Under the pieces are notes generated by a model that worked only from the letters and a program-made list of their open reading frames with translations, made no database searches and was not told the DNA's origin. 64,000 bases of DNA, taken from positions 39,317 to 103,316 of the forward strand of contig DXTB01000003.1 in NCBI GenBank assembly GCA_019410105.1, in the 5' to 3' direction. The position numbers and the translations under genes are program-made. How positions within the stretch are numbered: the first letter of the stretch is position 1; every line of letters starts with the position of its first letter. This document shows positions 12,043 to 20,455 of this stretch, one piece after another. The stretch comes from Clostridiales bacterium (GTDB taxonomy: Bacteria; Bacillota_A; Clostridia; Oscillospirales; Oscillospiraceae).

Positions 12043-12669
12043 TTACCGGATGAAGTTCATCATGGGACGGGGCGTGCTCTCCGGCACAGGGACCCTGCTC
12101 TCCGCCAGCACCTTCACCATCCAGGCCATATCCCGGCCCAGGCGGGCGGCCACCTCCATGCCCTCCTCGTCTTTCAGGGCCTCGCCGGGGTCCGCGCCGT
12201 GTACGGCGCCCCAGTAGTCGGAGGTGACGATGACCATCTCCATGGCGTCCATGGTGCCCAGCAGCTGCTGGTACGTCTCCATGCCGCCGCTGCGGCGCAG
12301 GGTGCACAGGGCGCCCCCCACCTTGTGGTGGAGCTGATTCACCCCGCAGCCCGCCGCCAGCATCAGCCGGTCCAGCACGCACTTCATATTGCCGGAAATA
12401 CCGCCGTGATACACCGGAGCTGCCAGCAGGATGCCGTCCGCCTCGATGCAGGCGGCGATGATGTCGTTGACCATATCGTCGGTCTGGACACACCGGAGGC
12501 TGCCGGTGTTCAGGCAGTGGTAGCAGGCCATGCAGGGATGGACCTTCGCCCCGGGCTGGAACACCTGGAACTCCACCCCGGCGGCCTCCACCTCCCGCCG
12601 GACCACCTCCAGCACCTGGGCGGTGTTGCCGTTCTTTCTGGGACTGCCGTTGATGGCCACGATCTTCAT
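12043..12669 (-). CDS. Flavodoxin-fold NAD(P)H-dependent FMN reductase
   Basis: 208 residues. The N-terminal strand and phosphate loop MKIVAINGSPRKNGNTAQ is the FMN-phosphate motif of the WrbA/iron-sulfur flavoprotein group. A cysteine cluster CMACYHCLNTGSLRC around residue 50, the AAPVYHGGISGNMK flavin loop, and TSDYWGAVHGADPG fit the multimeric flavodoxin WrbA-like family that reduces quinones or small aromatics. The start with GGAGGGG seven bases upstream is preferred over the ATG 15 bases further up. The substrate cannot be assigned. Confidence 0.82.
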   Translation of the reverse strand: MKIVAINGSPRKNGNTAQVLEVVRREVEAAGVEFQVFQPGAKVHPCMACYHCLNTGSLRCVQTDDMVNDIIAACIEADGILLAAPVYHGGISGNMKCVLDRLMLAAGCGVNQLHHKVGGALCTLRRSGGMETYQQLLGTMDAMEMVIVTSDYWGAVHGADPGEALKDEEGMEVAARLGRDMAWMVKVLAESRVPVPESTPRPMMNFIR

Positions 12670-12760
12670 AAACTTCCCCTCCATAATTTGGTTTCCCCTT
12701 GTTGTCCCTCCATTATAGCAGAGGGCTGGACGGCGGGCAAGAGCTCCTTTTCCCCCATAA

Positions 12761-12788
12761 AAAGAGACGCCCTGACGGGCGTCTCTTT
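12761..12788 (-). terminator. Terminator of the PepSY gene
   Basis: 12-bp stem AAAGAGACGCCC/GGGCGTCTCTTT with a 4-nt loop between the PepSY gene and the flavodoxin-like gene, T-rich on the minus strand. Confidence 0.8.
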
Positions 12789-12804
12789 GGGGCTCTGGGG
12801 AAGA

Positions 12805-13620
12805 TCACCAGCGGTCGTTGTCGATGTCCCGGCTGAAGATGGTGCCGGTGACGGCGTCGATCTCAAATTCGTACTCGGTCCAGCCGTTGCGGATCTCGAC
12901 TTCATACTGCGCCCGGCCGTCATCCCAGTCAAACTGGCACTTCACCACCGTGGAGCCGCTGGGCGTCTCCGCCAGGGCGATCTGCTGGGCCCGCTCTGCG
13001 GTGATATAGTCGCCGCTGGAAGAGTTGCTGCCGTTCCCGGAGGGGCGGCTGGTGCTGTTGTTCCAGATCTGGAAATTCTCCAGCTCCCGATCGGAGCTGA
13101 GGATGGCGCCGGTGACGGCGTCGATGTCGTAGTCATATTCGGTGGTGCCGCTGTAAAACTCCACCTCATACTTCATCCGGCCGTCATCCCAGTCCAGGTT
13201 GGCCCGCAGGAACACGGCGTTGGCCTCTTTGACACCGGCGTCATTCAGGGCGATCTGCTTGGCCCGGTCGGCACTGATATAGTTGCCGGAGGCGGAAGAG
13301 GCGCCCTGCTGGCTGGCGGTCCGGTCCGCGGTGGTCAGCTGGACCGTGCGGGTGGCCGAGTTGAAGGACACGTCCATACCCATGGCCTCGCTGATGGCCC
13401 GGACGGGGACATAGGTGGTGCCGTTGTAGAGGAACACGGGGACCTGCTTTCCGGCGGCATCCCGCGGGGTGAATCTGGCGCCGTTGAGGGTGATGCCGAT
13501 GCCGTCCTCCACCTGGATGCTGCGCTTGGAGGTGGCGGTGGCCGTGACGCACAGTGCTGCGATCAGGACCGTCAGGACCAAACCGGAGCCGAAGCCCTTC
13601 CAGAAACCGTTCTGCTTCAT
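12805..13620 (-). CDS. Surface protein with stalk (copper amine oxidase N-like) domain and two PepSY repeats
   Basis: 271 residues. Signal or anchor helix at residues 10-30 (GSGLVLTVLIAALCVTATA). Residues ~35-95 are a Cu-amine-oxidase-N-type stalk domain (ITLNGARFTP ... YVPVRAISEAMGMDV), common in clostridial surface proteins. Two PepSY units follow: YISADRAKQIALNDAGV ... YEVEFYSGTTEYDYDIDAVTGAI and YITAERAQQIALAE ... YEVEIRNGWTEYEFEIDAVTGTI. They are joined by a Ser/Asn-rich linker. PepSY domains are thought to inhibit or chaperone proteases outside the membrane. It is monocistronic, with its own terminator. The partner is unknown. Confidence 0.85.
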   Translation of the reverse strand: MKQNGFWKGFGSGLVLTVLIAALCVTATATSKRSIQVEDGIGITLNGARFTPRDAAGKQVPVFLYNGTTYVPVRAISEAMGMDVSFNSATRTVQLTTADRTASQQGASSASGNYISADRAKQIALNDAGVKEANAVFLRANLDWDDGRMKYEVEFYSGTTEYDYDIDAVTGAILSSDRELENFQIWNNSTSRPSGNGSNSSSGDYITAERAQQIALAETPSGSTVVKCQFDWDDGRAQYEVEIRNGWTEYEFEIDAVTGTIFSRDIDNDRW

Positions 13621-13789
13621 TGTTCATTCTCCTTTTCATGTTCTGCATTCGGCGGGTCTCTCCCGCCCCTTCTGCACCATTAACGGCGCCAGAAGAGGTT
13701 TTATTGCACCGTGCGGAAAATTTTTTTATTTTTTTCGCGCCGCTGGCCCTTCCCTACAAAACAGGCTTTCTATTCCCGGAAAAATGCGC

Positions 13790-13795
13790 TATAAT
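13790..13795 (+). promoter_or_regulatory. -10 box upstream of thiI
   Basis: Perfect TATAAT 42 bases before the thiI start; the -35 region is weak (TTTCTA at 17-bp spacing). Confidence 0.45.
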
Positions 13796-13836
13796 AGGGG
13801 CCGATATTCCAAACTGTTCTGATATGGAGGTCCGTT

Positions 13837-15048
13837 ATGATGAATGCTTCCCCTGCCCCGCAGGAGATCTTTTTGCTGAAACTGGGCGAGGTGGTCCTGA
13901 AGGGACAGAATCGCCAGTCCTTTGAGGACAAGCTGCTGGCCAACGTCCGCCGCCGGGTGAAAAACTGCGGCAGCTTCCAGTGCTCCCTCCGGCAGAGCAC
14001 CATCTACGTGGAGCCCCAGGGAGAGGACTGCGATATGGAGGCCGCCTGGGACGCCTGCCGCCAGGTGTTCGGCATTGCCGCCGTGGCCCGGGCCGTGCCC
14101 TGTGAAAAGACAGTGGACGCCATTGTGGAGGCCGCCCGGACCTATCTGGCGGACGCCTTTGCCGTTGCGAAGAGCTTCAAGGTGGAGAGCAAGCGGGCAG
14201 ACAAGATGTTTCCCATGAACTCCATCCAGCTGAGCCAAGCTGTGGGCGGCGATCTGGCGGAGCTGTTCCCCCATGTGGCGGTGGATGTCCACAATCCCGA
14301 TCTGACAGTATTTGTGGAGATCCGGGAGAAGTACGCCTACGTTCATACTCCCTCTGTTCCCGGCGCGGGCGGCCTGCCCATCGGCATGGGCGGCCGGGCG
14401 GTGAGCCTGCTCTCCGGCGGCATCGACTCCCCGGTGTCCTCCTGGATGATGGCCCGCCGGGGCGTGGAGCTGGAGATGGTCCACTTTGTCTCCCCGCCCT
14501 ACACCTCCCAGCAGGCCCAGGACAAGGTACTGGAGCTGGCCCGGCTGCTGACTGCCTGGACCGGGCGGCTGCTGGTCCACATCGTCCCCTTCACGGAGAT
14601 CCAGGAGGAGATCCGGCGGAACTGCCCGGAGGAGTACTTCACCCTCATCATGCGCCGGTTCATGATGCGCATCGCCGAGGCCATCGCCAGGAAGGCCAAC
14701 GCCGGCGCCCTGGTCACCGGCGAGTCCCTGGGCCAGGTGGCCAGCCAGACCATGCTGGCCCTGGGGGTCACCGAGGATGTGACCTCCCTGCCGGTGCTGC
14801 GGCCCCTGATCGGCATGGACAAGGTGGAGATCATCCGCATGTCCCGGGAGATCGGGGTGTTCGACACCTCCATCCTCCCCTATGAGGACTGCTGCACGGT
14901 GTTCACGCCCCGCCACCCCGCCACCCGGCCCCGGCTGGAAGATGTGCGGCAGGCGGAGGCCGCCCTGGACGTGGAGTCCCTGGTGCAGAAGGCCCTGGCG
15001 GACGAGACCTGGGTGCGGGTGAAGTCCACGGATCCGGCCCGGATCTGA
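13837..15048 (+). CDS. thiI: tRNA uracil 4-sulfurtransferase ThiI
   Basis: 403 residues: the short form without a C-terminal rhodanese domain, as in many Firmicutes. ThiI uses ATP and sulfur from a cysteine desulfurase to make 4-thiouridine in tRNA and can supply sulfur for thiamine. An N-terminal ferredoxin-like/THUMP region (residues 1-165, FVEIREKYAYVHT) is followed by the adenylating PP-loop SGGIDSPVSSWMMARRG and the conserved HFVSPPYTS and CCTVFTPRHPATRP near the C-terminus. GGAGGT precedes the ATG. No desulfurase gene is next to it in this window. Confidence 0.95.
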   Translation: MMNASPAPQEIFLLKLGEVVLKGQNRQSFEDKLLANVRRRVKNCGSFQCSLRQSTIYVEPQGEDCDMEAAWDACRQVFGIAAVARAVPCEKTVDAIVEAARTYLADAFAVAKSFKVESKRADKMFPMNSIQLSQAVGGDLAELFPHVAVDVHNPDLTVFVEIREKYAYVHTPSVPGAGGLPIGMGGRAVSLLSGGIDSPVSSWMMARRGVELEMVHFVSPPYTSQQAQDKVLELARLLTAWTGRLLVHIVPFTEIQEEIRRNCPEEYFTLIMRRFMMRIAEAIARKANAGALVTGESLGQVASQTMLALGVTEDVTSLPVLRPLIGMDKVEIIRMSREIGVFDTSILPYEDCCTVFTPRHPATRPRLEDVRQAEAALDVESLVQKALADETWVRVKSTDPARI

Positions 15049-15061
15049 CCCAATCTGTTCC

Positions 15062-15096
15062 CGGCCCCGCCGCCTGTCGCCGGCGGGGCCGCTGTT
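15062..15096 (+). terminator. Hairpin between thiI and cinA
   Basis: GC-rich stem GGCCCCGCCG/CGGCGGGGCC followed by GCTGTTTC; a weak T-tract, so termination may be partial. Confidence 0.5.
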
Positions 15097-15115
15097 TCAA
15101 AAAGGAGGTCTTTCC

Positions 15116-16372
15116 ATGTCACACACCGCGGAGATCATCGCCGTCGGCACAGAGATCCTGCTGGGTAACATCGCCAACACCGACGCCCAGATGCTCTCTC
15201 AGAGCCTGTCCACCCTGGGCGTCAACGTCTTCTGGCACACGGTAGTGGGGGACAACCCTCAGCGCCTGCGGGAGGCTCTGGACATTGCCCGGCACCGGGC
15301 CGACATCATTCTCACCACAGGCGGCCTGGGTCCTACCTACGACGATCTGACCAAGCAGACCATCTGTGCGGCCTTCGGCCAGAAGCTGGTGCTGCACGAA
15401 GATATTCTGGAGGACATCCGGGCCTTTTATCAGTCCGTCCTCCATGTGCCCATGCCGGAAAACAACACCCAGCAGGCGGAGCTGCCGGAGGGCTGCACCG
15501 TGTTCGACAATCCGGTGGGCACCGCCCCCGGCTGCGCCTTTGAAGCGGACGGCGTCCATGTGCTGATGCTGCCGGGGCCGCCCCACGAGTGCGAGACCAT
15601 GCTCCGCCGGTGCGTGGAGCCGTACCTCCGCGCCCTCTCCAAAGAGGTCATCGTCTCCCACGATATCATGACCTTCGGCATGGGCGAGAGCTCTGTGGAC
15701 CAGCTGCTCCATGACCGGATGGTCCGCATGGTGAACCCCACCCTAGCCACTTATGCCAAGCCCTGCGAGGTGCGGCTGCGGGCCACCGCCAAGGCCGCCG
15801 GCGCAGAGGAGGCGGAGGCCATGCTGGCCCCGGTGGTGGCAGAGGTCCGCGCGGCTTTGGGAGACTATGTGTACGGCGTGGATGTGAAGGGCCTGGAAGC
15901 GGTGTGCTTCCAGCTGCTGAAGGAGCGGAATCTCACCCTGTCCACTGCGGAGAGCTGCACCGGCGGCCGGGTGGCGGAGCGGATCACTGCCCTGCCCGGC
16001 GTCTCCAGCGTGTACCGGGGCGGCGTGGTCAGCTACTGGACCTCTGTCAAGGCGGCGGTGCTGGGCGTGCCCCAGGAAACGCTGGACCAGTACGGCGCCG
16101 TGTCGGAGGAGACAGCCCGGGCCATGGCGGAGGGCGCCCGGCAGATCACCGGGGCAGACATCGCCGTGTCCGTCACCGGCGTGGCGGGCCCGGACCGGGA
16201 TGAGCGGGACAACCCGGTGGGGCTGGTGTACATTGGCCTGGCCACGCCGGAGGGCACCTTCTGCCGGCGGACGGACTCCGGCCGCCGCCGGCGGGACCGC
16301 ATCCAGGAGCTGGCCGCCAACCACGCTCTGGACGTGGTCCGGCGGTATCTCACCGGCCTGCCCATCGGATAA
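15116..16372 (+). CDS. cinA: CinA family protein (competence/damage-inducible, NMN amidohydrolase type)
   Basis: 418 residues, full length. The N-terminal molybdopterin-binding (MoaB-like, COG1058) domain shows AVGTEILLGNIANTDA and TTGGLGPTYDDLTKQ. The C-terminal CinA domain (NMN deamidase in known members) shows STAESCTGGRVAERIT with the catalytic Ser/Lys region and SVTGVAGPDRDERDNPVGLVY. The family links pyridine-nucleotide recycling to competence. AAAGGAGGT precedes the ATG. The spacing from thiI (67 bases with a hairpin) allows partial co-transcription. Confidence 0.95.
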   Translation: MSHTAEIIAVGTEILLGNIANTDAQMLSQSLSTLGVNVFWHTVVGDNPQRLREALDIARHRADIILTTGGLGPTYDDLTKQTICAAFGQKLVLHEDILEDIRAFYQSVLHVPMPENNTQQAELPEGCTVFDNPVGTAPGCAFEADGVHVLMLPGPPHECETMLRRCVEPYLRALSKEVIVSHDIMTFGMGESSVDQLLHDRMVRMVNPTLATYAKPCEVRLRATAKAAGAEEAEAMLAPVVAEVRAALGDYVYGVDVKGLEAVCFQLLKERNLTLSTAESCTGGRVAERITALPGVSSVYRGGVVSYWTSVKAAVLGVPQETLDQYGAVSEETARAMAEGARQITGADIAVSVTGVAGPDRDERDNPVGLVYIGLATPEGTFCRRTDSGRRRRDRIQELAANHALDVVRRYLTGLPIG

Positions 16373-16438
16373 GCGCGCACCCAAGGGGGCCTGTGGGGCA
16401 TATACTGGCCTAGCCCTTCAGAGAGGAGGCTTCTGTAT

Positions 16439-17329
16439 ATGCATTATTCTCAGGGGGATTTCTGTTATCCCCCGTGTTGTATCATTCCCACTGTTACGGT
16501 GGGCAGCACTGTCACGACACCCCCCGGCACCCGGGCCCGGGTAACCGCCTCGCCCACGCCCTGCGGTGTGGAGCTGGACTTTGCCATTCCAAGGGGTAAT
16601 CCGGGCCCGGCTGGACCCCGGGGGCCAATCGGCTGCCAGGGACCGGAAGGGCCTCAGGGACCGGAAGGGCCTCAGGGGACGGAAGGACCTCAGGGGCCGG
16701 AGGGACCTCAGGGGCCGCAAGGGCCTCAGGGGACGGAAGGACCTCAGGGGCCGCAAGGGCCTCAGGGGCCGGAAGGACCTCAGGGCCCGGAGGGACCTCA
16801 GGGGCCGCAAGGGCCTCAGGGGCCGGAAGGGCCTCAGGGCCCCCAAGGATTCCAGGGCCCACAAGGACTCCAGGGTCCCCAAGGACTTCAGGGTCCCCAA
16901 GGACCTCAGGGGCCGTCGGGTATTCCGGCCTATGCGTCTTTTGTCACCTACCAGCAGGAGTTTTTCAACGGCAGCTCAATCTCTTTGAGTGCGGCAGCAA
17001 CGGATGTGACCGGCCACATTGTGCAGGAATCTACCACTCAGCTCCTCCTGCAACCGGGAGTATATCTCATCGCCTACCACTTTGCCGCCAACCTTCTGAC
17101 CGCCGGATATCTTCAAATCACACCGGGCTACGGAGGACGCGGTCATCTGGAGTACGGCGTCTACAATCGGACCGGTATCGACAATACCAGTGTATCCGGC
17201 TCTGCCTCTTTCATCATCTCCGTGGAGGAGGCTACCCGTTTTTCCCTGAACAGCAACAGCAGCGTTACCGTTCGGGACGGCGAAGCCACTCTGGTGATTC
17301 TGGCTCTGCAGCCCAGCAGAGAGGCCTGA
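16439..17329 (+). CDS. Collagen-like repeat protein with BclA-type C-terminal domain
   Basis: 296 residues. A short N-terminal region rich in Cys and Pro ([20 protein letters not shown]) leads to about 37 uninterrupted Gly-X-Y triplets (residues ~55-165), dominated by GPQ and GPE with a few GTE, GLQ and GFQ. The ~135-residue C-terminal domain ([11 protein letters not shown] ... [18 protein letters not shown]) resembles the TNF-like trimerisation domain of exosporium proteins such as BclA. The expected product is a trimeric filament on a spore or cell surface. No signal peptide is apparent, which fits spore-coat or exosporium targeting better than export. GAGGAGG precedes the ATG at 16439. Confidence 0.85.
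   Translation: MHYSQGDFCYPPCCIIPTVTVGSTVTTPPGTRARVTASPTPCGVELDFAIPRGNPGPAGPRGPIGCQGPEGPQGPEGPQGTEGPQGPEGPQGPQGPQGTEGPQGPQGPQGPEGPQGPEGPQGPQGPQGPEGPQGPQGFQGPQGLQGPQGLQGPQGPQGPSGIPAYASFVTYQQEFFNGSSISLSAAATDVTGHIVQESTTQLLLQPGVYLIAYHFAANLLTAGYLQITPGYGGRGHLEYGVYNRTGIDNTSVSGSASFIISVEEATRFSLNSNSSVTVRDGEATLVILALQPSREA
16600..16921 (+). repeat. Tandem 9-bp repeats encoding Gly-X-Y triplets
   Basis: Degenerate GGx-CCx-CAx units with a strong 18-bp sub-period (GGACCTCAGGGGCCGGAA). It encodes the collagen-like stretch and is likely to change length by slippage or recombination. Confidence 0.9.
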
Positions 17330-17340
17330 GCTGCGCAAGA

Positions 17341-17376
17341 CCGGGAGACCGCCTGCAGGCGGCCTCCCGGCCCTTT
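17341..17376 (+). terminator. Terminator of the collagen-like gene
   Basis: Stem CCGGGAG-CGCC/GGCG-CTCCCGG followed by CCCTTTTCTG, 12 bases after the stop. Confidence 0.8.
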
Positions 17377-17400
17377 TCTGCTGGAGTCCAGAGGGCGGTC

Positions 17401-18165
17401 TCAGCCGCCCAGTGCCACGTCCAGCACCATCATCACCAGGAACCCCATCACAAAACCGCAGGTCCCCGCCCGGCTGTGGGCCTGGGGAATCAACTCCTCC
17501 ACCACCACGTACAGCATCGCTCCGGCAGCAAAACTCAGCAGCCAGGGCATCAGCGGGTCCACGCCGGCCGCGGCCAGGGCCGCCAGCACGCCGAACACCG
17601 GCTCCACGGCGCCGGAGAGCATTCCCCCCACAAAGGCCCTGGGACGGGACCATCCGCCCTGCCGCAGGGGCAGAGCCACGGCGGCTCCCTCCGGAAAATT
17701 CTGGATGCCGATGCCCATGGCCAGGGCCGCCGCCCCGGCAAAGCCCTCCCCTCCGGACACCAGGGCGAAGGCCAGCCCCACCGCCATCCCCTCCGGGACG
17801 TTATGTAGGGTGATGGCTGTCATCAGCAGAGTGGTCTGCCGCCAAGAGGCATCCTGCCAGGTCCGGTCCCGCCGCAGATGGGGCAGCAGGGCATCCAGAG
17901 CGGACAGGAAGACCACGCCCAACAGCATTCCGCCCGCGGCGGGCAGCCAGTCCGGCAGCGCCCCCTCTGCGGCCCGGTCGATGGCCGGCAGCAGCAGGCT
18001 CCACACGGAGGCCGCCGTCATGACTCCAGCAGCAAAGCCCAGCAGGGTCTTTTGAAAGTGGGGCCGGGGTTCCCCGGCGAAAAAAAACACCATGGCCGCG
18101 CCCAGAGCGGTCATCAAAAATGTGAAGCCCGTACCCAGGGCCGCCCAGCCAAGAGACTGCAGCAT
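17401..18165 (-). CDS. ZIP family metal transporter
   Basis: 254 residues from the ATG at 18165 (MLQSLGWAALGTG). About eight membrane helices. The ZIP metal-site helix reads LHNVPEGMAVGLAFAL and the next metal helix IGIQNFPEGAAVALPL, as in bacterial ZupT/GufA-type transporters for zinc or other divalent metals. The reading frame stays open to 18315, but that extension overlaps the guaD riboswitch, lacks hydrophobic start features and is not supported. Metal specificity cannot be read from the sequence. Confidence 0.9.
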   Translation of the reverse strand: MLQSLGWAALGTGFTFLMTALGAAMVFFFAGEPRPHFQKTLLGFAAGVMTAASVWSLLLPAIDRAAEGALPDWLPAAGGMLLGVVFLSALDALLPHLRRDRTWQDASWRQTTLLMTAITLHNVPEGMAVGLAFALVSGGEGFAGAAALAMGIGIQNFPEGAAVALPLRQGGWSRPRAFVGGMLSGAVEPVFGVLAALAAAGVDPLMPWLLSFAAGAMLYVVVEELIPQAHSRAGTCGFVMGFLVMMVLDVALGG

Positions 18166-18248
18166 AGCACCAACGCCTTTTCTCTGATTCAGGCGGAACA
18201 CCGCCCGTATGCCAGTATAAGCGGCAGGACTTCCCGACGTGACAGGGC

Positions 18249-18277
18249 TTGCATCCGGGGGCAATGTGTGATATGGT
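18249..18277 (+). promoter_or_regulatory. Promoter of the guaD leader
   Basis: TTGCAT-N17-TATGGT. The predicted start site near 18284 lies a few bases before the riboswitch P1 stem. Confidence 0.6.
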
Positions 18278-18291
18278 ATAGGCAGCAGGAA

Positions 18292-18360
18292 AAGCTCATA
18301 TAAGTTCGCTGTCATGGCGCGAACGTCTCTACGGAGCCGCCGAAGGCTCTTCTATGAGTG
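18292..18360 (+). ncRNA. Purine riboswitch aptamer, guanine type
   Basis: P1: CTCATA (18295-18300) pairs with TATGAG (18353-18358), followed by the conserved TAA. P2: GTTCGC (18304-18309) pairs with GCGAAC (18319-18324), with loop TGTCATGGC matching the conserved AUAUGG-type L2. J2/3 reads GTCTCTAC (consensus GUUUCUAC). P3: GGAGCC (18333-18338) pairs with GGCTCT (18345-18350) around GCCGAA. The specificity base before the P1 3' strand, 18352, is C, which in known members means guanine rather than adenine. It lies 84 bases upstream of guanine deaminase. The P3 3' strand (GGCTCTTC) could alternatively pair with GAAGGGGCC at 18369-18377, giving a possible switch. Confidence 0.88.
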
Positions 18361-18443
18361 TCTGTTGGAAGGGGCCATCCCCTGCCGGCAGGCGCTTCTT
18401 TTCTGTCTGAAAAATCCGGAACGGAAACAAAAGGAGATTTGCC

Positions 18444-19718
18444 ATGTCACTGACGATCATCAAGGGAACTATTCTGTCCGCTCCCACCCTGGGACAGCTG
18501 GATGCCCTGCCGGGCGGATATCTGGTGGCCGAGGACGGCCTCATCCGGGGTGTGTACGGGTCTTTGCCCGAGCAGTACGCCGGTGCCCCGGTGGAGGACT
18601 GGGGAGACGCGCTGATCCTCCAGTCCTTTGCGGATCTGCACCTCCATGCGCCCCAGTACCCCATGCTGGGGATGGGCATGGACCTGCCCCTGCTGGACTG
18701 GCTGAACGCATACGCCTTTCCCACAGAGGCCCGGTTCGCGGACACAGGCTACGCCCGGGAGATTTACAGCCGCCTGGCCCGGGAGCTTATTGCAAACGGC
18801 ACCACGCGGGTGTGCATGTTCTCCTCTCTCCACACGGACGCCACGCTGATCCTGATGGAGGAACTGGAGAAGGCCGGCGTCACCGGCTACGTGGGCAAGG
18901 TGAACATGGACCGGAACGCTGCCCCCGGCCTGTTGGAGGAGACCACAGAGGAGTCCAGGCGTGAGACGCTCCGCTGGCTGGATGCCTGTCAGGACTTCCG
19001 CCTGGTGAAGCCCATGCTGACGCCCCGGTTCACCCCCTCCTGCACTGACGAGCTGATGGCGTTTCTGGGCAAACTGGCGGCGGAGCGGGATCTCCCCGTC
19101 CAGTCCCACCTGTCGGAGAACCAGGCAGAGATGGCCTGGGTGCGCCAGCTCCACCCGGGCTGCCAGCAGTACTGGGAGACCTATGCCAAATACGGCCTGT
19201 GGACCAGCCGCACCGTCATGGCCCACTGCGTCTGGTCCGATGCGCGGGAGCGGCAGGCCATGCGGGACGCCGGCGTGACAGCGGTCCATTGCGCCGACTC
19301 CAACCAGAACATCTGCTCCGGCGTGGCGCCGGTGCGGGCCATGCTGAATGAGGGCGTGAAGGTGGCCCTGGGCAGCGACATTGCCGGCGGGGACCACCTG
19401 CACATGTTCGATGTGGTGGCCGCCTCCATCCGGGCCTCTAAGGCCCGGCGGGTGCTGGACAACTGGGAGACGGATTTCCTCACGGTGCCGGAGGGCTGGT
19501 ACCTGGCCACCTCCGCCGGTGCGGCATACTTCGCCGAGCAGCCGGGCTTTGCCCCAGGCAATCATCTCCACGCCCTGGTCCTGGCGGACGATGATCTTCC
19601 CCAGCCCCATCCCATGACGCCCCAGGAGCGGCTGGAGCGGGCGGTGTATCTGCGTCAGGGCGGCGCCATCCGGGCGGTCTGGAGCGAGGGACGGAAGGTA
19701 TTCTCCGCAGAGGGTTGA
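18444..19718 (+). CDS. guaD: Guanine deaminase
   Basis: 424 residues of the metal-dependent amidohydrolase superfamily. It converts guanine to xanthine and ammonia in purine salvage or catabolism. Seen: the N-terminal metal motif ADLHLHAPQY, substrate-site segments TRVCMFSSLHTD and PRFTPSCTDELM, the zinc-ligand region VQSHLSENQAEM, AHCVWSD, HCADSNQNICSG, and the conserved GSDIAGGDHLHMF. The ATG is preceded by AAAAGGAG. The guanine-type riboswitch just upstream independently supports the substrate. It ends with a strong terminator, so it is monocistronic. Confidence 0.95.
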   Translation: MSLTIIKGTILSAPTLGQLDALPGGYLVAEDGLIRGVYGSLPEQYAGAPVEDWGDALILQSFADLHLHAPQYPMLGMGMDLPLLDWLNAYAFPTEARFADTGYAREIYSRLARELIANGTTRVCMFSSLHTDATLILMEELEKAGVTGYVGKVNMDRNAAPGLLEETTEESRRETLRWLDACQDFRLVKPMLTPRFTPSCTDELMAFLGKLAAERDLPVQSHLSENQAEMAWVRQLHPGCQQYWETYAKYGLWTSRTVMAHCVWSDARERQAMRDAGVTAVHCADSNQNICSGVAPVRAMLNEGVKVALGSDIAGGDHLHMFDVVAASIRASKARRVLDNWETDFLTVPEGWYLATSAGAAYFAEQPGFAPGNHLHALVLADDDLPQPHPMTPQERLERAVYLRQGGAIRAVWSEGRKVFSAEG

Positions 19719-19720
19719 TC

Positions 19721-19755
19721 AAAGAGCGGGATGCTGTGTGTCCCGCTCTTTTTTG
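19721..19755 (+). terminator. Terminator of guaD
   Basis: 11-bp stem AAAGAGCGGGA/TCCCGCTCTTT followed by TTTTG. Confidence 0.9.
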
Positions 19756-19816
19756 TTCCCGTCTGGGAGGCCCCCCTGGGGAGTGGTATGGGCCGGCACA
19801 CCCCTAAAAGCAAACG

Positions 19817-19846
19817 TGCGGCGCACCCTGAAACGGATGCGCCGCA
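19817..19846 (-). terminator. Hairpin after the minus-strand lipoprotein
   Basis: TGCGGCGCA/TGCGCCGCA stem just beyond the stop of the 19862-20368 gene, followed on the minus strand by CGTTTGCTTTTAGG. Confidence 0.65.
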
Positions 19847-19861
19847 TCTATTTTGTATTGC

Positions 19862-20368
19862 TCACGCCCCGGCAAACTGCGCCGGGTCCCGCAGGGCGTC
19901 CGCCGTTTCCCGGGGCACTTCAGCGGTAAACGTCAGCAGACCGCCCAGTCCTTCCACGCCTACAAAGCTCCCAACGCCCTCCAGGGTATCGGACAGGACC
20001 TCCGTGGTGACGGCGTTGCTGCCCTGCCGCACCTGGGTCCGGAAGACCTCCAGGTATTCCCGCTCCGTATCCGGGTCCTCCCCAGCGTGGAGGGTAGTCT
20101 CCTGCCAGTAGACATAAGTGTAGAGAGGGTCTCCCTCCGCATTCCCGTGGTCGGCGTTCTCGCCGCCGGCCTTGTTGATGAGGGCGTCGATCTCCGCCAC
20201 GGCCCCGCTGTCTGTGACGGTGTACAGCTCTTTACCGGCGGCGTCCAGAATCTGGTAGTAGTGGTCCTTCACTGCCTCCTCAGCGGTGTCGGCCGCAGCT
20301 TGTTCCCCGCCGCAGGCGGTCAGCAGCAGAGTCAGGGAAAGGATACAGGGGATTATATGTCTTTTCAT
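19862..20368 (-). CDS. Small lipoprotein of unknown function
   Basis: 168 residues. Signal peptide MKRHIIPCILSLTLLLTAC with the lipobox LLTAC-GG, so the mature protein is a membrane-anchored lipoprotein. The mature part (KDHYYQILDAAGKELYTVTD ... YVYWQETTLHAGEDPD) is acidic with no motif I recognise. GGAGG precedes the ATG. The next gene upstream on the same strand is another short lipoprotein, which carries a stop codon. Confidence 0.7.
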   Translation of the reverse strand: MKRHIIPCILSLTLLLTACGGEQAAADTAEEAVKDHYYQILDAAGKELYTVTDSGAVAEIDALINKAGGENADHGNAEGDPLYTYVYWQETTLHAGEDPDTEREYLEVFRTQVRQGSNAVTTEVLSDTLEGVGSFVGVEGLGGLLTFTAEVPRETADALRDPAQFAGA

Positions 20369-20455
20369 GGCTGCCTCCTGTGTTTTTCAGTGGGTGGGGT
20401 TCGTTGAGGGCTCTCCCCGCTGCCGTTCCCCCGGCGGTCACGGGGCATCTGGGCT

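Noticed and set aside
16418..16900. Minus-strand repeat protein ([11 protein letters not shown]...) opposite the collagen-like gene.
   Set aside because: It is the reverse complement of the Gly-X-Y repeat DNA; the plus strand has an RBS, a plausible N-terminus, a folded C-terminal domain and a terminator.
16600..16921. Short repeats that could look like a CRISPR array.
   Set aside because: Period is 9/18 bp in coding frame with no spacers and no cas genes.
18166..18315. N-terminal extension of the ZIP transporter to 18315.
   Set aside because: It overlaps the guaD promoter and riboswitch on the other strand and contains no family-conserved residues; the helix-forming start is at 18165.
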